In this document: positions 49,378 through 60,201 of the stretch, in pieces
How positions within the stretch are numbered: the first letter of the stretch is position 1
Layout of the letters: each line of letters begins with the position of its first letter
Source: Kwoniella bestiolae CBS 10118
Lineage: Eukaryota > Basidiomycota > Tremellomycetes > Tremellales > Cryptococcaceae
Length of the DNA: 64,000 bases
Assembly: GCF_000512585.2 (NCBI RefSeq)
Contig: NC_089241.1
Span: forward strand, 682,001 to 746,000
Reading direction: 5' to 3'
Translations under genes and position numbers: made by a program
The notes under the pieces: model-generated
Database searches by the model: none
What the model saw: the letters and a program-made list of their open reading frames with translations, nothing else
What the model was told of the DNA's origin: nothing

Positions 49378-51270
49378 ATGGCATCCACCTCAGGAGTAAC
49401 CCGATTGATCGTCCATCCCAACGATTACCCATGTAAGTGACCATTATCGGTTAACACGCCGTATCAATGGGACAAGAAGCTGATGATATTCGCGAATAGG
49501 GGGTAAAGTAGGAAAAGACAGTATGGCCGGACGATTGACCAAGAATGCTTCAGAGCCAGGATTCCAGTTCAAGCCTGAGCAGCCCTATGCCGAGGTGAGT
49601 TCAACTATTTCACACAACTATCTCCCCTATACCATGTCCTGTAGACAATGCTTCACCACGTCCCATCCATGTCAAGGACAGATCCGATAGCTGATGATCC
49701 ACAAAGCTATGGATGGGCACCCACCCCACCAACCCCGCCTCACTCTTCACCTCCCCCTCAACCCTCCTATCCAAACACCTATCCTCGAACCCCTCTCTCC
49801 TAGGATCCTCAGGACACAAATTCAACCCACCCTTCACAGGTGCCAAAGGGTCTGGAACAGAAGATCAAACAGAAGGTCACGTCCCGTTCTTGTTCAAGGT
49901 ATTGACTTGTAAACAGGCTTTACCGTTGCAGATTCATCCTAACAAGGAGTTGGCGAAGAAGCTGCATGAGGAGGATCCGGAGAAATACCCTGAGTGAGTG
50001 GGTTCTCCCTTGGTATTTTCTATTCAATATCACTTTTACCTGATCTGCACTCCATCGCATCGGTATAAATGGAATAGTCTTTCTGCCAATGAATCTTGTC
50101 CTTTTGAAGAAGGATTATTAACTCACTTGATGTGCTACGACACAGCGTAAACCACAAACCCGAAATCGCAGTCTGCCTCTCCCCCTCCTTCCTAGGATTC
50201 GCCTCCTTCAGACCGTACGACCAGATCGTTGTATTTTTCAAAAATACCCCCGAGATCAACAACCTCTCTTCCGAGATACAATCAAGTATCGACAAATTCA
50301 TTAAATCGCCTAATGGAGATAATCTACGAGATGTTTGGGAACAATTCCTCAAGCTCAGCGATAACGAGAATGTGGTCAAGGAATATACCGAGCGAGTCCT
50401 TAAGGAGGGTGTGGATGCGTTTAGGGAATTTAAAGGAGAAGGGTTTAGTGAGAGGGAGAAAGAGAATTTGGTTAAGGCTGTGAGGTCTTCGAGGGAGTAT
50501 TATCATGGTGATGGGGGGTTGTTTTCTACTTTGTGAGTTGTTTTTTTGGTTATGCGGTTACGCTGGCTCTGGCATATTGCGCATGGTGGGTTGGGCTAAT
50601 TGGACTGGGGTTAGGTTCTTCCTTAATCTTGTGGAACTGAAGAAGGACGAAGGGATTTATGTGGGTGCTGATGGGCCTCATGCATGGTTGGAAGGGGGTG
50701 AGTCGTTTGTGCTTCAGAGATAGGTGCCCACAGCCAGCAATATCCATGTTCTCAATACCCCAACTTGTTGTGTTATGACAACAGATTGCAAGCTGACATG
50801 TCTCCAATAATCATACAGAAATCGTCGAACTCATGGCCATATCCGATAACGTCCTCAACGTAGGCTTCACCCCCGACTCCGATAAAGATGACCCATCCCT
50901 AGTATCCAAAACAGTCACCTGCAAGTCTAAGACCCCCCAGGAGCTCAAATTAGATTCCAAGGTATTTTCGAAATCGCAGCAGGGAAACACAAAAGTATAT
51001 AACGTCCCATTTGAGGAATTCAGTATACTCAAAATATCGGATGATGATCAGTTGAAATCGTTTGATGGACCTGCTATAGCTATTGTGCTTAGTGGGGAAT
51101 GGGAGATATCAGAAGAGAAAGCTGAGGAAGGGAGTTGTTGGTTCGTTGGTGCGGGGAATGCAAGTTCTTGGAAGAATGTGGGCAAGGGCAGTGGAGAGAA
51201 TGGGGATCCCCAAGTTTGGGTGGCGTTTTATGATGCTCAGGCTGAGAGGGAGGAGGTCGGGGAGAAGTGA
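49378..51270 (+). CDS. PMI40: Mannose-6-phosphate isomerase (type I)
   Basis: Six exons close in phase: 49378-49432, 49500-49594, 49707-49993, 50146-50532, 50615-50697, 50819-51270 (452 residues). The family markers appear in order: YPWGKVG, AELWMGTHPTNPA, FKVLTCKQALPLQIHPNK (Gln and His zinc ligands), NHKPEIAVCLSPF-like NHKPEIAVCLSPS (Glu ligand) and GADGPHAWLEGEIVELMA (His ligand). VGFTPDSDKDD follows, where the canonical RAGLTPK motif stands in many homologues. The enzyme interconverts fructose-6-phosphate and mannose-6-phosphate, feeding GDP-mannose for glycans and, in capsulate relatives, capsule polysaccharide. Known in Cryptococcus as Man1. No damage is seen. Confidence 0.95.
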
Positions 51271-51275
51271 GTGTT

Positions 51276-51288
51276 GGGGGGGGGGGGG
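51276..51288. repeat. Poly-G run (13 G)
   Basis: Uninterrupted G run a few bases after the stop codon of the isomerase gene, in the presumed 3' UTR. Confidence 0.9.
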
Positions 51289-51546
51289 TGGATGATGCAT
51301 GGCGGGTATATGTATGCTACAGTTACATAGTGAAGTGAAGAATGGAATGTATATTTCAGATACTAGCGAATGGAATCGGATGAAGTAGAATCGGATAAGA
51401 ATACAGTGATGAATGAATTGGAAGTATACAACGATCGAGAGAAATTACTGTACATATACGATGAATGAGTGAAGGATCAGAGGTGTACATATACAACGAA
51501 AAGAGAACAATCGCTTTACGATAATTCATCTTCGCCTCGATGAATA

Positions 51547-52727
51547 TTACTCGTCTTCATGTACACCTTCCTCGCTTTTCCTACTTCTATTAGGCCCAAT
51601 CACCGCTCTCAGAATTTCATACCCTTTCATCTCGTCTGCAAAGGACACATGAGATTAGCAGGGTGCACGGCATCATGCACATGTGATGTTGGTAGGATTA
51701 TATCAAGTAAATAAGCTTTGTAGATGTGGCGGGTATGTCTCCCTCGCAAGACAGTGTATGAAAGAGTGAAAGAGAAAGTAACGCGAGTGAAGAGTATTGA
51801 AAAGCGCAAGAGCAAGAGAGAAAATTGGTCTGCTAGTCGGCATCTGGCAGCTGATATCACTGTACAAACAAGCCCCGAGAAAGAAAGATCGAAACTCACC
51901 TTTGATGCCTTTCTCAATCCCCTTTTCAAATCCCCTACCACCCCTCGAGCAACCCTCATTATCGACTTTCCAACGCTTGACCTCGTCCATCATGTGAGCT
52001 TGAATCTCTTCATCGCAAGTTTGCAATTCGCCAAGTAGCTCGGCGAGTCGGGCGTTGTGAGGGTTCAGTCGAGCGGTGAGTTGGGCGTAGAGGTCGTTTC
52101 TTGTAGAAGAACAAGCACAGGGACGATGATAGTGTATCAGCTTGTTGGTTTCTCCAAGGACAAACGACCATCAGGTGTTGGTTCTTCCATCTGGTCTGGT
52201 CTGGTGGAACTAATCTTGCCATGTCATGAGATGAGATGAAGACTTACAGCTCTTTCTTGTGCGTCGTATCCTTCGCAAGTAGCCATTCAGCTTTCTGCGA
52301 ATTACAGCCCAAACAAACGTATCAGCCTATCCCGTCCAAATCAGCTCAGCTCGCTCACTGACCTTCTCCTTCGAGTCCTTCTCGGCCGCTTTTATAGCTT
52401 CCAATTCCAACTTCTGGTACTTTGCTGCCGTCTTACCTGTCCACAGTACATCCGTCTTATCAATACGAGGTTAGGCTAGGTCAGGTTGTTCGTTGAGAGG
52501 GGAACTAACGTTGGAGGTCGGACAACATTTTATTGAGATCTGGTAGTCTGTTCATCGCTCGTCATATCAGTATCAAATGCAAGAGGTAACTCCCCGTGGC
52601 GTACGAGACCAATCTCGTTGATGATTACGGGCAGTAAATAGGAAGGAGAAGAAAGGAAGACTTACTCCTCTCCAGCTTCGCTCGATCCCCGCTCGCTGGA
52701 AGATTCATCTTGGGATTTGGGAGTCAT
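51547..52727 (-). CDS. Small coiled-coil protein, function unknown
   Basis: Six exons close in phase: 52666-52727, 52510-52547, 52363-52436, 52248-52294, 51900-52099, 51547-51635 (169 residues). After a Ser/Glu-rich start the protein is nearly all charged helix, for example LNKMLSDLQRKTAAKYQKLE, LEAIKAAEKDSKEKKAEWLL and LYAQLTARLNPHNARLAELL, then a short acidic tail. The regular Leu spacing suggests a coiled coil. It has no signal peptide or membrane span. I do not recognise the family; small coiled-coil subunits of kinetochore, BLOC or prefoldin-like complexes look like this, but nothing here singles one out. Confidence 0.65.
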
Positions 52728-53259
52728 CTTGCTGTGATGTGGATCAGTAATAATATGGATGCGATGAGATTTTTTTGGTTGACCGTGAAGATGGATTGTT
52801 TCATATACTTTGTTCGTTCGAGAGAAGGAATGAGGAAGAGAAGAAACGAAGTAATTGACAACAACGACAACATCAGGTATCCGTAAATATATATATGAGA
52901 TGATCTCGTCAGCTCATCGTTGATGATCAACCCACGGACACACGTTAGTACTAGTCCAGTCAACCCATCCTTTGGCATACATTGATATTTGTTACTTTAC
53001 TGCATATCATGTTATCCTATTCGATCCTATCCTATTCCTATCCTTCTATATCAAGATACTCAAAAGGTCATACAAAGTCAAAGTAAAACTTCATCAAGAA
53101 CAAAAGACAAACACCCAAAAGTGAAAAACAATAACCGAAAAAACAAACAAATGTCTATAGTGTTATACTTCATACCTCATCACAAACAGTGAAAAGCATC
53201 GAGGCTAATCTGACAACGGGTTCCCTCCATCACTCTATACACAACCGACCAGTCGTCCA
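52728..53259. other. Intergenic
   Basis: Promoter side of the coiled-coil gene and 3' flank of the bZIP gene. A TA repeat lies at about 52886-52897. No protein-like ORF. Confidence 0.5.
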
Positions 53260-54208
53260 TTAATCCTCCCTCTTCCTCTTCTGAGTTAGCGAAGCCAACG
53301 CAGCCTGCAGCGAAGGGGGGTTCGAACCTGAGCTGCTTGAAGAGGAGTTGGTAAGAGAAGGAGGTAATGGTTGACCAGTGGGACCATTCAACACTATAGC
53401 TTTCAACAGCCTATTTTCATTCTCCAACGAAGTGTTCTCTGCTTGGAGGGCTGCCAATTGGGCTTCAAGGTCTTTGGCACGTCTTTCCAAAGCTTGTTCT
53501 CGCTCTTTCTTCTTGGCTCGGAATCGCGCGGAAGCTTCGGTATTACGTCTTCGTTTGCTGTTTCATCGAACAAACATCGTTAGTACATGATAGCGAACAT
53601 CACAGCTGATGATGGGGACGAGAAGGTACTCACTCCTCTTCGATCTCCACTTGCCCCGCACCGAGCTGCTTCAACCTCTTGGCACCTGTGATCCTATCGT
53701 CAGGCGAGTCGCCAAATATCGATGCCGATCCAGGCAAGACATCCGAGGTGTTTATGCCTGCTGGAGTCTCACCCGATGAAGGGGTCTGAACAGGATTGTT
53801 GTAAGGTGTAGGAAGGGGGATGAGGTAGTTTGGCGGGATCGAGGAAGTAGCAGCGGCAGCGGTCGCACCGTGAGAAGATGATTGACCAATGTACGCAGCA
53901 ATGAATGATTCTAATGTTGGTGCATTGCCATTACCGTTCTTCTCGTTCTGCACGCCGGAGTTGGTAGGTGTCTGAGCGATGGGTGTAGGAGCAGGAGCGA
54001 TGGTTTGGTATGATGTTGGTTTATCCTCTGGGAGGGGTGCATTCTGCTCGGATGGTGATGGGACATTACCAAAGTTTCTGAACAGTTCGTCGGCATGGAG
54101 GAAACCCCAGAATGCCTCTTCCTGCTCTGGGTTCATGGCTGCTGATGGAGGGGTGTTACCTGGAATGGTATTGAGGGCTTGGAGATGTTCTGGTAGGTCC
54201 GGGAACAT
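53260..54208 (-). CDS. bZIP transcription factor of the Cys3/Zip1/Met4 type
   Basis: Two exons close in phase: 53634-54208 and 53260-53557 (290 residues). The intron lies just before the basic region, DKRRRNTEASARFRAKKKER, which is the form found in sulfur regulators such as Neurospora CYS3 and fission-yeast Zip1. The leucine zipper follows (LERRAKDLEAQLAALQAE, then NTSLENENRLLKAIV). The N-terminal 190 residues are Pro/Ser/Asn-rich and may activate transcription. Family role: activation of sulfur-assimilation or cadmium/oxidative-stress genes; which of these applies here is not shown. The product is nuclear. The leader is long and holds upstream ATGs. Confidence 0.85.
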
Positions 54209-55367
54209 GGTGTAAAGTAAGTACCGAGAGCGGCGTGTTACTGATGAGAAGAGGCAAATATATCTAGCGGTGGTCGTTGAATGCGGTGAGGGTTGTTCCG
54301 TCTAATTTGACTTCGAGTGATATAAAGGATCAGTGAAGCTGAGACGTCGAGGGGGGGATAAAAGTAGCTGGGTTGGTAGCTTTTATCGGACCGAGTGGAT
54401 TGGATTGGATTGGTAAATGCGGTGTGTTGTTGTGAGATGTCGCGATTTGATGGATGGGTGGATATGTATATGTATATGTATCCTTTTCTCTGGTTGATGG
54501 TTGCTATTGACAAGAGTAGGGGGACAAGGTGGATAGTGTAATCCGTTTTTGATGGTGAAAGAACGTGTTTGAGGGGTAGAGGCGTTGATTCTCCCTTTTC
54601 CTTTTTGTTTTATTGTGATGATACGTCTGTCGATGGTGATGTGGTGATAGTCCTTGACTATTCAAACCTAATGTCGATCTTTTGATACTTTTGTGATCTT
54701 GACGACCTTGACGTATGTTTTGACGATGACCAAGTAAATAACAGTTGAAAGCAAGAAGATGGTTTATTCCAAATTGATGTAGAGAGGGGAGGGGGGGAAT
54801 TTGGAATAGTTTGATGCTCGATGGGAGGGGGGAATTTGGAATAATCGAGTATGACTGAGTATGACTAGGCATCGAGTGAAAATCAGGGTAACACCTCGTT
54901 TTACTCCGGTCTAATCCCAATAGGGTAAGTGGGTCAATAGCAAATTTGATGGTACCTCGCCTTAACTCCACCTGATTGGTTGATGCTGCTTGGTAAGCAC
55001 ATTCCGCCACAGTGGGTATAATCGGCTTTTCCGCACAACGCAGACATCGGTCTTAAGATTACCTCCGATGAGTACTGGAAATTCGAGACGAACGGCTGAT
55101 GTGCCACTTTCAGTAAGGGTGTTGAATGCACGTTTGAGTGTTTCCACGGTATCAGTCGTTGCTAGTACTGCTACTGCTGGTTGTTGCTGCTCGCTCGCTT
55201 GCTTGCTTGGTTCAGTGTCCGAGGTCAGCGTTGGATGGTGCAAAGGTCCATTTCGACAAACGTCAACAATATCAAAAGCTAGTTTCCTTCATCCTTCAAG
55301 ACTTCAAGTCTAACCACTACATACTTTCAAAAACCCCTCGACTTCTTACGCTCAGAGTTTGGACAAG
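54209..55367. promoter_or_regulatory. Divergent region: long bZIP leader and RPL14 promoter
   Basis: 1.16 kb between the bZIP gene (-) and RPL14 (+). On the minus strand a 91-codon upstream ORF (54238-54513) ends about 30 bases before the bZIP ATG. A G-rich imperfect direct repeat (GGGAGGGGGGAATTTGGAATA type) occurs at about 54786-54807 and 54823-54843. A TATGTA repeat is near 54465-54480. Confidence 0.5.
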
Positions 55368-56435
55368 ATGGTGGTGAGTTGACTGTTTGTTTTGGCTCTA
55401 GGAGGAGATTCGAGATGGGGAGGGAAAGGATATCGAGGAATGAGAAGGGCATCAGAGGTTATCTAAGGGATATAGGACGGAGGACACGGGATCAACATTA
55501 CAGCAACAACGAGCGCACCAACACTGAGTTACACCAAGACGAGCGGGAATCAGAAAGAACGATGGGATGCGAGGAGACATGATACTCTGAATTCAATGGT
55601 CATACACTTGGAGTGTGCAGCGCAGTCTTCCAGACATCAATGCCATGATCTTATAGATTTGACTTTGGTGTCTGGATGCTATCGCTGTTACTCAGTGGCA
55701 GAGGATCATGACGTGGGGTTGGGAAGAACCGTTGGATGAACCAGGAATGTGTACTGGGACAACAGCTGATTCCGTGCTCTTTCCTCTCATAGCAATCCAC
55801 TTTCAAGCGATTCGTCGAGGTAGGCCGAGTTGTTCTCGTGAACGACGGTCCCTCAGCCGGTAACCTCGCCGTTATCGTCGAGATCATCGACCACAACCGA
55901 GTGAGTGGGCGTTTCAAGATATCATCATTGAAACGAAATGCAGGAGCGACGAATCCAGTGGAAGATTACTCATGCTGATGTCTTCTACTCACCACCAGGC
56001 TCTCATTGACGGACCTACCACCTCCGTACCCCGACAAGCCTTCCCTTACCGAAACCTCATCCTCACCCCTTACACCCTCGCTTCCCTCCCCCGAGGTGCC
56101 GGTAACGGTGCTGTCAAGAAGGCGTTCGAGAAGGCCGGTGTGCTTGAGAAATGGCAATCTAGCGGATGGGCCAAGAAGTTGGCTGCCAGACAACAACGAA
56201 AGGTGAGTTTTAGTCTTCTGCTCAGACTCAGTGTCAATATATCACTATCACCATCATTACACTGATGTGTATCCTCCCTAAGCATCCACTTTGTATTTGT
56301 CCAACTCATGCTGATATATTATGGTACATTCAGAACGCCTCTGATTTCGACCGATTCCAAATCCAACTCGCCAAGAAATCGCGACGAGATGACGTACGAA
56401 AGGCTTACATCAAGGAGAAGAAGGCTTCTGCTTAA
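55368..56435 (+). CDS. RPL14: 60S ribosomal protein L14
   Basis: Four exons close in phase: 55368-55373, 55793-55900, 55999-56202, 56334-56435 (139 residues). The first exon is only ATG GTG. The protein has FKRFVEVGRVVLVNDGPSAG, then NLAVIVEIIDHNRALIDGP, both typical of eL14 (KOW-like fold), followed by VPRQAFPYRNL and the basic tail KSRRDDVRKAYIKEKKASA. It is a structural protein of the large ribosomal subunit. The first intron is 419 bases, by far the longest within a gene here; large introns in ribosomal-protein genes sometimes carry regulatory elements or snoRNAs, but I could not find clear C/D or H/ACA boxes. Confidence 0.95.
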
Positions 56436-57045
56436 GTAGCAGTCTAGCGCTAGCGGAGGAGAGGGGGAAGAGGGTAGAAAAAGAACGGGTTTATCATTGT
56501 AGATGGATCGATTATAGATCTGCAATGGGTCGTTGCTTTTGGGTTGCGTGTTATGACATTCCTGATATCGCATATAACGTTTGTCGCTCTCAGACATGAA
56601 GATATGAGGCCTAGAGACGTGCATCTGAGGAGACGGGACTGACCTTGAGTATATCTGGAGAAAGGTTCGATTTGGAGACAGCACGGGTGAAGACTGGATG
56701 AAAACGATCGTGTCGAAGGGGAATCTGCTTTGCAAATCATCCTTGGGCTTGAAGGGCAAGCTCGAAGATGCGGTATGCGGTATCCTTGATCGCAACGAAG
56801 CCGAGAGCGCTCAGTTGATTTCTCTTGTATGCAAGGTCAGCAGTATACATTGATAGCATCCATCTGACAAGATGCTACTTCCCTGTGAGGTGTGATATGG
56901 TAACATAAGCGTCTAAAGTATCAACGGTGATATCCGAAACGAGGACAATTCAACTTCGATTGCATCGTCCACTTGGAGTTCGATATACCACATCTTCCAC
57001 TTATCATCCCATTATCAGACTTGACATCAGACACAAACATACAGA
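56436..57045. other. Intergenic
   Basis: 3' flank of RPL14 and promoter of the following gene. No protein-like ORF. Confidence 0.5.
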
Positions 57046-58491
57046 ATGACAAAGCTAAAAGTAGGATGGCACCGCGAGCACTTCCTCTCCCCCTTACTGC
57101 AATTTGCAGAGCAAGATCAAGGAGAGACCTTTGAATTGGTCGAATGTCCAGGTGGGACAGGGGAGATGCAAGTCAAGTTGAAGAATGGGGAGATTGATCT
57201 TTGTATCGGTGAGCTTCAGACATGAACACCCTGCCTCGTTGGCGGTATCAGCTACGTTTGAGTGAGGAGACTGACTTGCTGGTTGATCTGTAGCTCTCAC
57301 CGATGCGTTGATCGCTGGGTTGGCTAATGGTCAGACGTCTTATAAGTTGGTTGGAAGGTATATTGCCAGTCCCTTGAGATGGTGAGTATTCGCTTTTACC
57401 TTGGCTTTAGCCATGAGATATTGCAAGCTCTGAGTACTGGCTGAATGTCAATGCTACATAGGGCCATTATAACAGGTAAAGAGAGCAAGTACAATACCAT
57501 CGACGATCTGAAGGGTACGACATTTGGTATATCACGATTGGGCAGGTGGGTCAATCAGCTTCGGATTCGGATCGAGTCAAACCTGGCCATCTAGGTGGCT
57601 GATATGATGGAACAACTCTCAGTGGATCGCAAGTCATGGCTTCTGTACTATCGTTGAACGAAGGATGGACAGAGGACGAACAACCCAAATTCAAGGGTAT
57701 GTCCCTCGAGCCATCTCTGCTGAAGCTCAGCTGACACATCACGTCGTCCCATCGCAGTAAATGGCCAGTTCAAACCGCTCAGAGATTCTGTAAACTCTGG
57801 TGAAAGTGGGTTCAATGTTTCTACTATTGTATAATTATATCGCTCCCAAGCTAATTTACGACGTGGATGTAGCCTCTGTATTCCTGTGGGAATGGTTCAC
57901 CACGAAACCGTACGTGGATTCAGGCGAGGTTAGGTTCATAGGTTCGGTGTATAGTGAGTTGTCTTCCCTGCTATCACTCTCGAGTCAAGACACCATATAG
58001 CTATAGCTGAGAATCTGCCATACCATCATGAACCATATTCATAATACTGATCCGCAATTCATCCCCCCGATCAGCCCCATGGCCCTGCTGGCACATCGCT
58101 GCCTCCCCCACCTCCTCCTCATCTCAAATATCCAAATTCCTCGCATCCCTTCAACCATACGTACAGAAGTTCAATTCCCCCGAATCGCGTGAGAAAGACG
58201 ACGTGGATTTCGTCACCTCGTATTTCGGGCATCAGAGGGAAGATGTGGTTGAGTGGCTGAAGAGTGTTAAGTGGGAAGAGGAGTTGGCGGAGGTCAAGGA
58301 GGAAGTGGTCAAGGATACGCTTAGGTGAGTTTATACGTCGTCAGTATCTGTATATGTATGTGTAAGGTGTAACAGTAGCTGATATCGAATGGGGATGTAG
58401 GGTTCTGGCTAAAGCTGGTGTGGTCAAGGTTGAAGCGGAGGAGTTGGATATTGGTGTCTTTGTGAACACCGATGTAGCTCGGGTTGTATAA
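57046..58491 (+). CDS. Periplasmic-binding-protein-like protein (Ca3427 type)
   Basis: Eight exons close in phase: 57046-57208, 57294-57381, 57462-57545, 57623-57696, 57758-57805, 57873-57953, 58075-58324, 58401-58491 (292 residues). The order of motifs fits the fungal Ca3427-like branch of the type II periplasmic-binding fold: LKVGWHREHFLSPLLQFA, ECPGGTGEMQVKLKNGEIDL, GRYIASPLRWAIITG, DLKGTTFGISRLGSGSQVMA, SVFLWEWFTTKPYVDSGEV and YTPWPCWHIAA. No signal peptide is present, so it is a cytosolic cousin of bacterial NMT1/ThiY-like solute-binding proteins. The ligand is not known; pyrimidine precursors, sulfonates or similar small molecules are possible by analogy only. Confidence 0.8.
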
Positions 58492-58893
58492 CTTCTCTCA
58501 AAGCATAAGGGAAAAAGGGAGTCACCATGCATTTCTCGATGAGATGACAAGTACGCAGACCGAGGCCTGCGATCACATAAGCTGGGTGATGCATGCATGA
58601 ACATCACCATCCCATAACCTGGAAGAAGGATGCTTTCCAGATAGCAGCACGACATCTCAGTATCCCTCCACTCTGAGATAACGAGCGATGACGCACTGTG
58701 CGGTGGAGGGTGATCGATGGGATCACAGCAGGTGTATAATCGATCGTACCAGTGTATGTTCATATATCACACACTCGTATGTCTTGGTGTTGTACATAAC
58801 TCTCTCCGTCTACCTACTGCATCAAAGCCTCTCACGCAAGCTCAACCCTCATCCAAGCTGTTCGCTACTCGCATACTCAGGAAAGCATCAACA
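58492..58893. other. Intergenic
   Basis: Tandem plus-strand genes; promoter of the oxidase-like gene. Nothing else seen. Confidence 0.5.
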
Positions 58894-59928
58894 ATGTCCA
58901 AAACCCCCTGGTTACCTCTGATCGAGCAACAGCTCAAGGAGAACCCAAAGTCTACTAGTGGGTTTCCTTTTTCCATCTTCTTACGATGCAGGCTGTTCGA
59001 GAAGGGCTGAAACTGATATACGGATTATTTGAACTGCAGCCTATGCATTTTCTACGCTTTCAGAGGAAGGTAAACCCAAAGTACGATTCGTGATTCATCG
59101 AGATAGTGAGTATTACCTACCATCTTGCATATTCCACTTCATCTCTCCGTTGACTACCCCGTATTACCGAGAATGTCGTACATAAGCTAATACCCCCCAA
59201 GTCACCCCCAATGCCCTCCTGTTAACCACAACCGACACCCGAATGTCAAAACCCCAACACCTCGCCCACTCTCCCACAGTAGAAGTAGCATGGTGGATCG
59301 AACCCACCAACGTCCAATTCCGAATCACAGGCCAAGCCATATCCATCCCTTCGCCCAATACGTCCCAAGACTTCCAACGAGCAATCAAGACCCTCGGAGT
59401 GGAGGGGTTGGAAGAGGGCAAAGAGGAGTGGTGGGAGAACAAGAGGAAGGAGTTGTGGAAAGGTGTCAGTGGTCATTTGAGAGCTGGGTTCGGAAGGCCG
59501 ACACCGGGGAAGAAGTTGAGTGAAGTTGAGGGGAGCGATAAGTGGCCCGAGACTATTCCTGCTGAGTCTGTGAGTGCCCGTTTCATCTCTTGTTTAATCT
59601 TATATCTAAACGAAGATCTACAAGGTCATCATACCCCAGGTCTCGTTGCTGTCAATCACCCTCATTTGCTTCTGCCTGACACATGACTTGATTATATGAT
59701 CCTTTTGATATTTCCCATGTGTCGACCGGAGCTGAATAATTGGTTTTTCAATCACAGGACAAGCCAGATGAGCAAAAGACGATCCAAGAAGCATACGACC
59801 ATTTCGCCATCATCGCCATTGCACCCTCCGCTGTCGAATACTTGGAGCTCAAACCCGTTCCTAATAGACGTACGCAGTGGAAGAGGCAGGAAGGTGGAGA
59901 ATGGGAAGAAACCAAGGTTGCTCCGTAG
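58894..59928 (+). CDS. Pyridoxamine-phosphate-oxidase-like FMN-binding protein (Alr4036 family)
   Basis: Four exons close in phase: 58894-58957, 59040-59105, 59202-59569, 59758-59928 (222 residues). The fold markers are WLPLIEQQLKENPKSTYAFS, KPKVRFVIHRD, NALLLTTTDTRMSKPQHL, VEVAWWIEPTNVQFRITGQA and, near the end, FAIIAIAPSAVEYLELKP. These match the Alr4036-type split-barrel flavoproteins (Pyridox_oxase_2), relatives of pyridoxamine 5'-phosphate oxidase. FMN binding is expected; the reaction is not established for the family, so I do not assign vitamin B6 synthesis. Confidence 0.87.
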
Positions 59929-60201
59929 ACGACCATATATAGTACCTCTGTAGACCATGGAGAAAGAGAACAAGGACAGCTCGATATCCAATTAGGTTCT
60001 CAAATCACGAGAGATGAGTGAAAGAAGACGGAAATGAATGATAACAATGCATGTGATTGTATCTTTGATGCTTGATGCTATTAAAATACTGATAACGATA
60101 CAACAACTGCTCATTCACCATCGTTCCGTCTTGCGGTATATGTCCGTCTCTACGTAACAGTCTACAATATAACATATCTACTTCAAACTATACACTAAAA
60201 A

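Noticed and set aside
54504..55010. 168-codon minus-strand ORF near the bZIP/RPL14 region
   Set aside because: Low complexity and no homology; it lies in the divergent promoter or leader and has no clear start context.
55374..55792. snoRNA in the RPL14 intron
   Set aside because: Checked for RUGAUGA/CUGA and ACA boxes by eye; no convincing pair with usual spacing was found.
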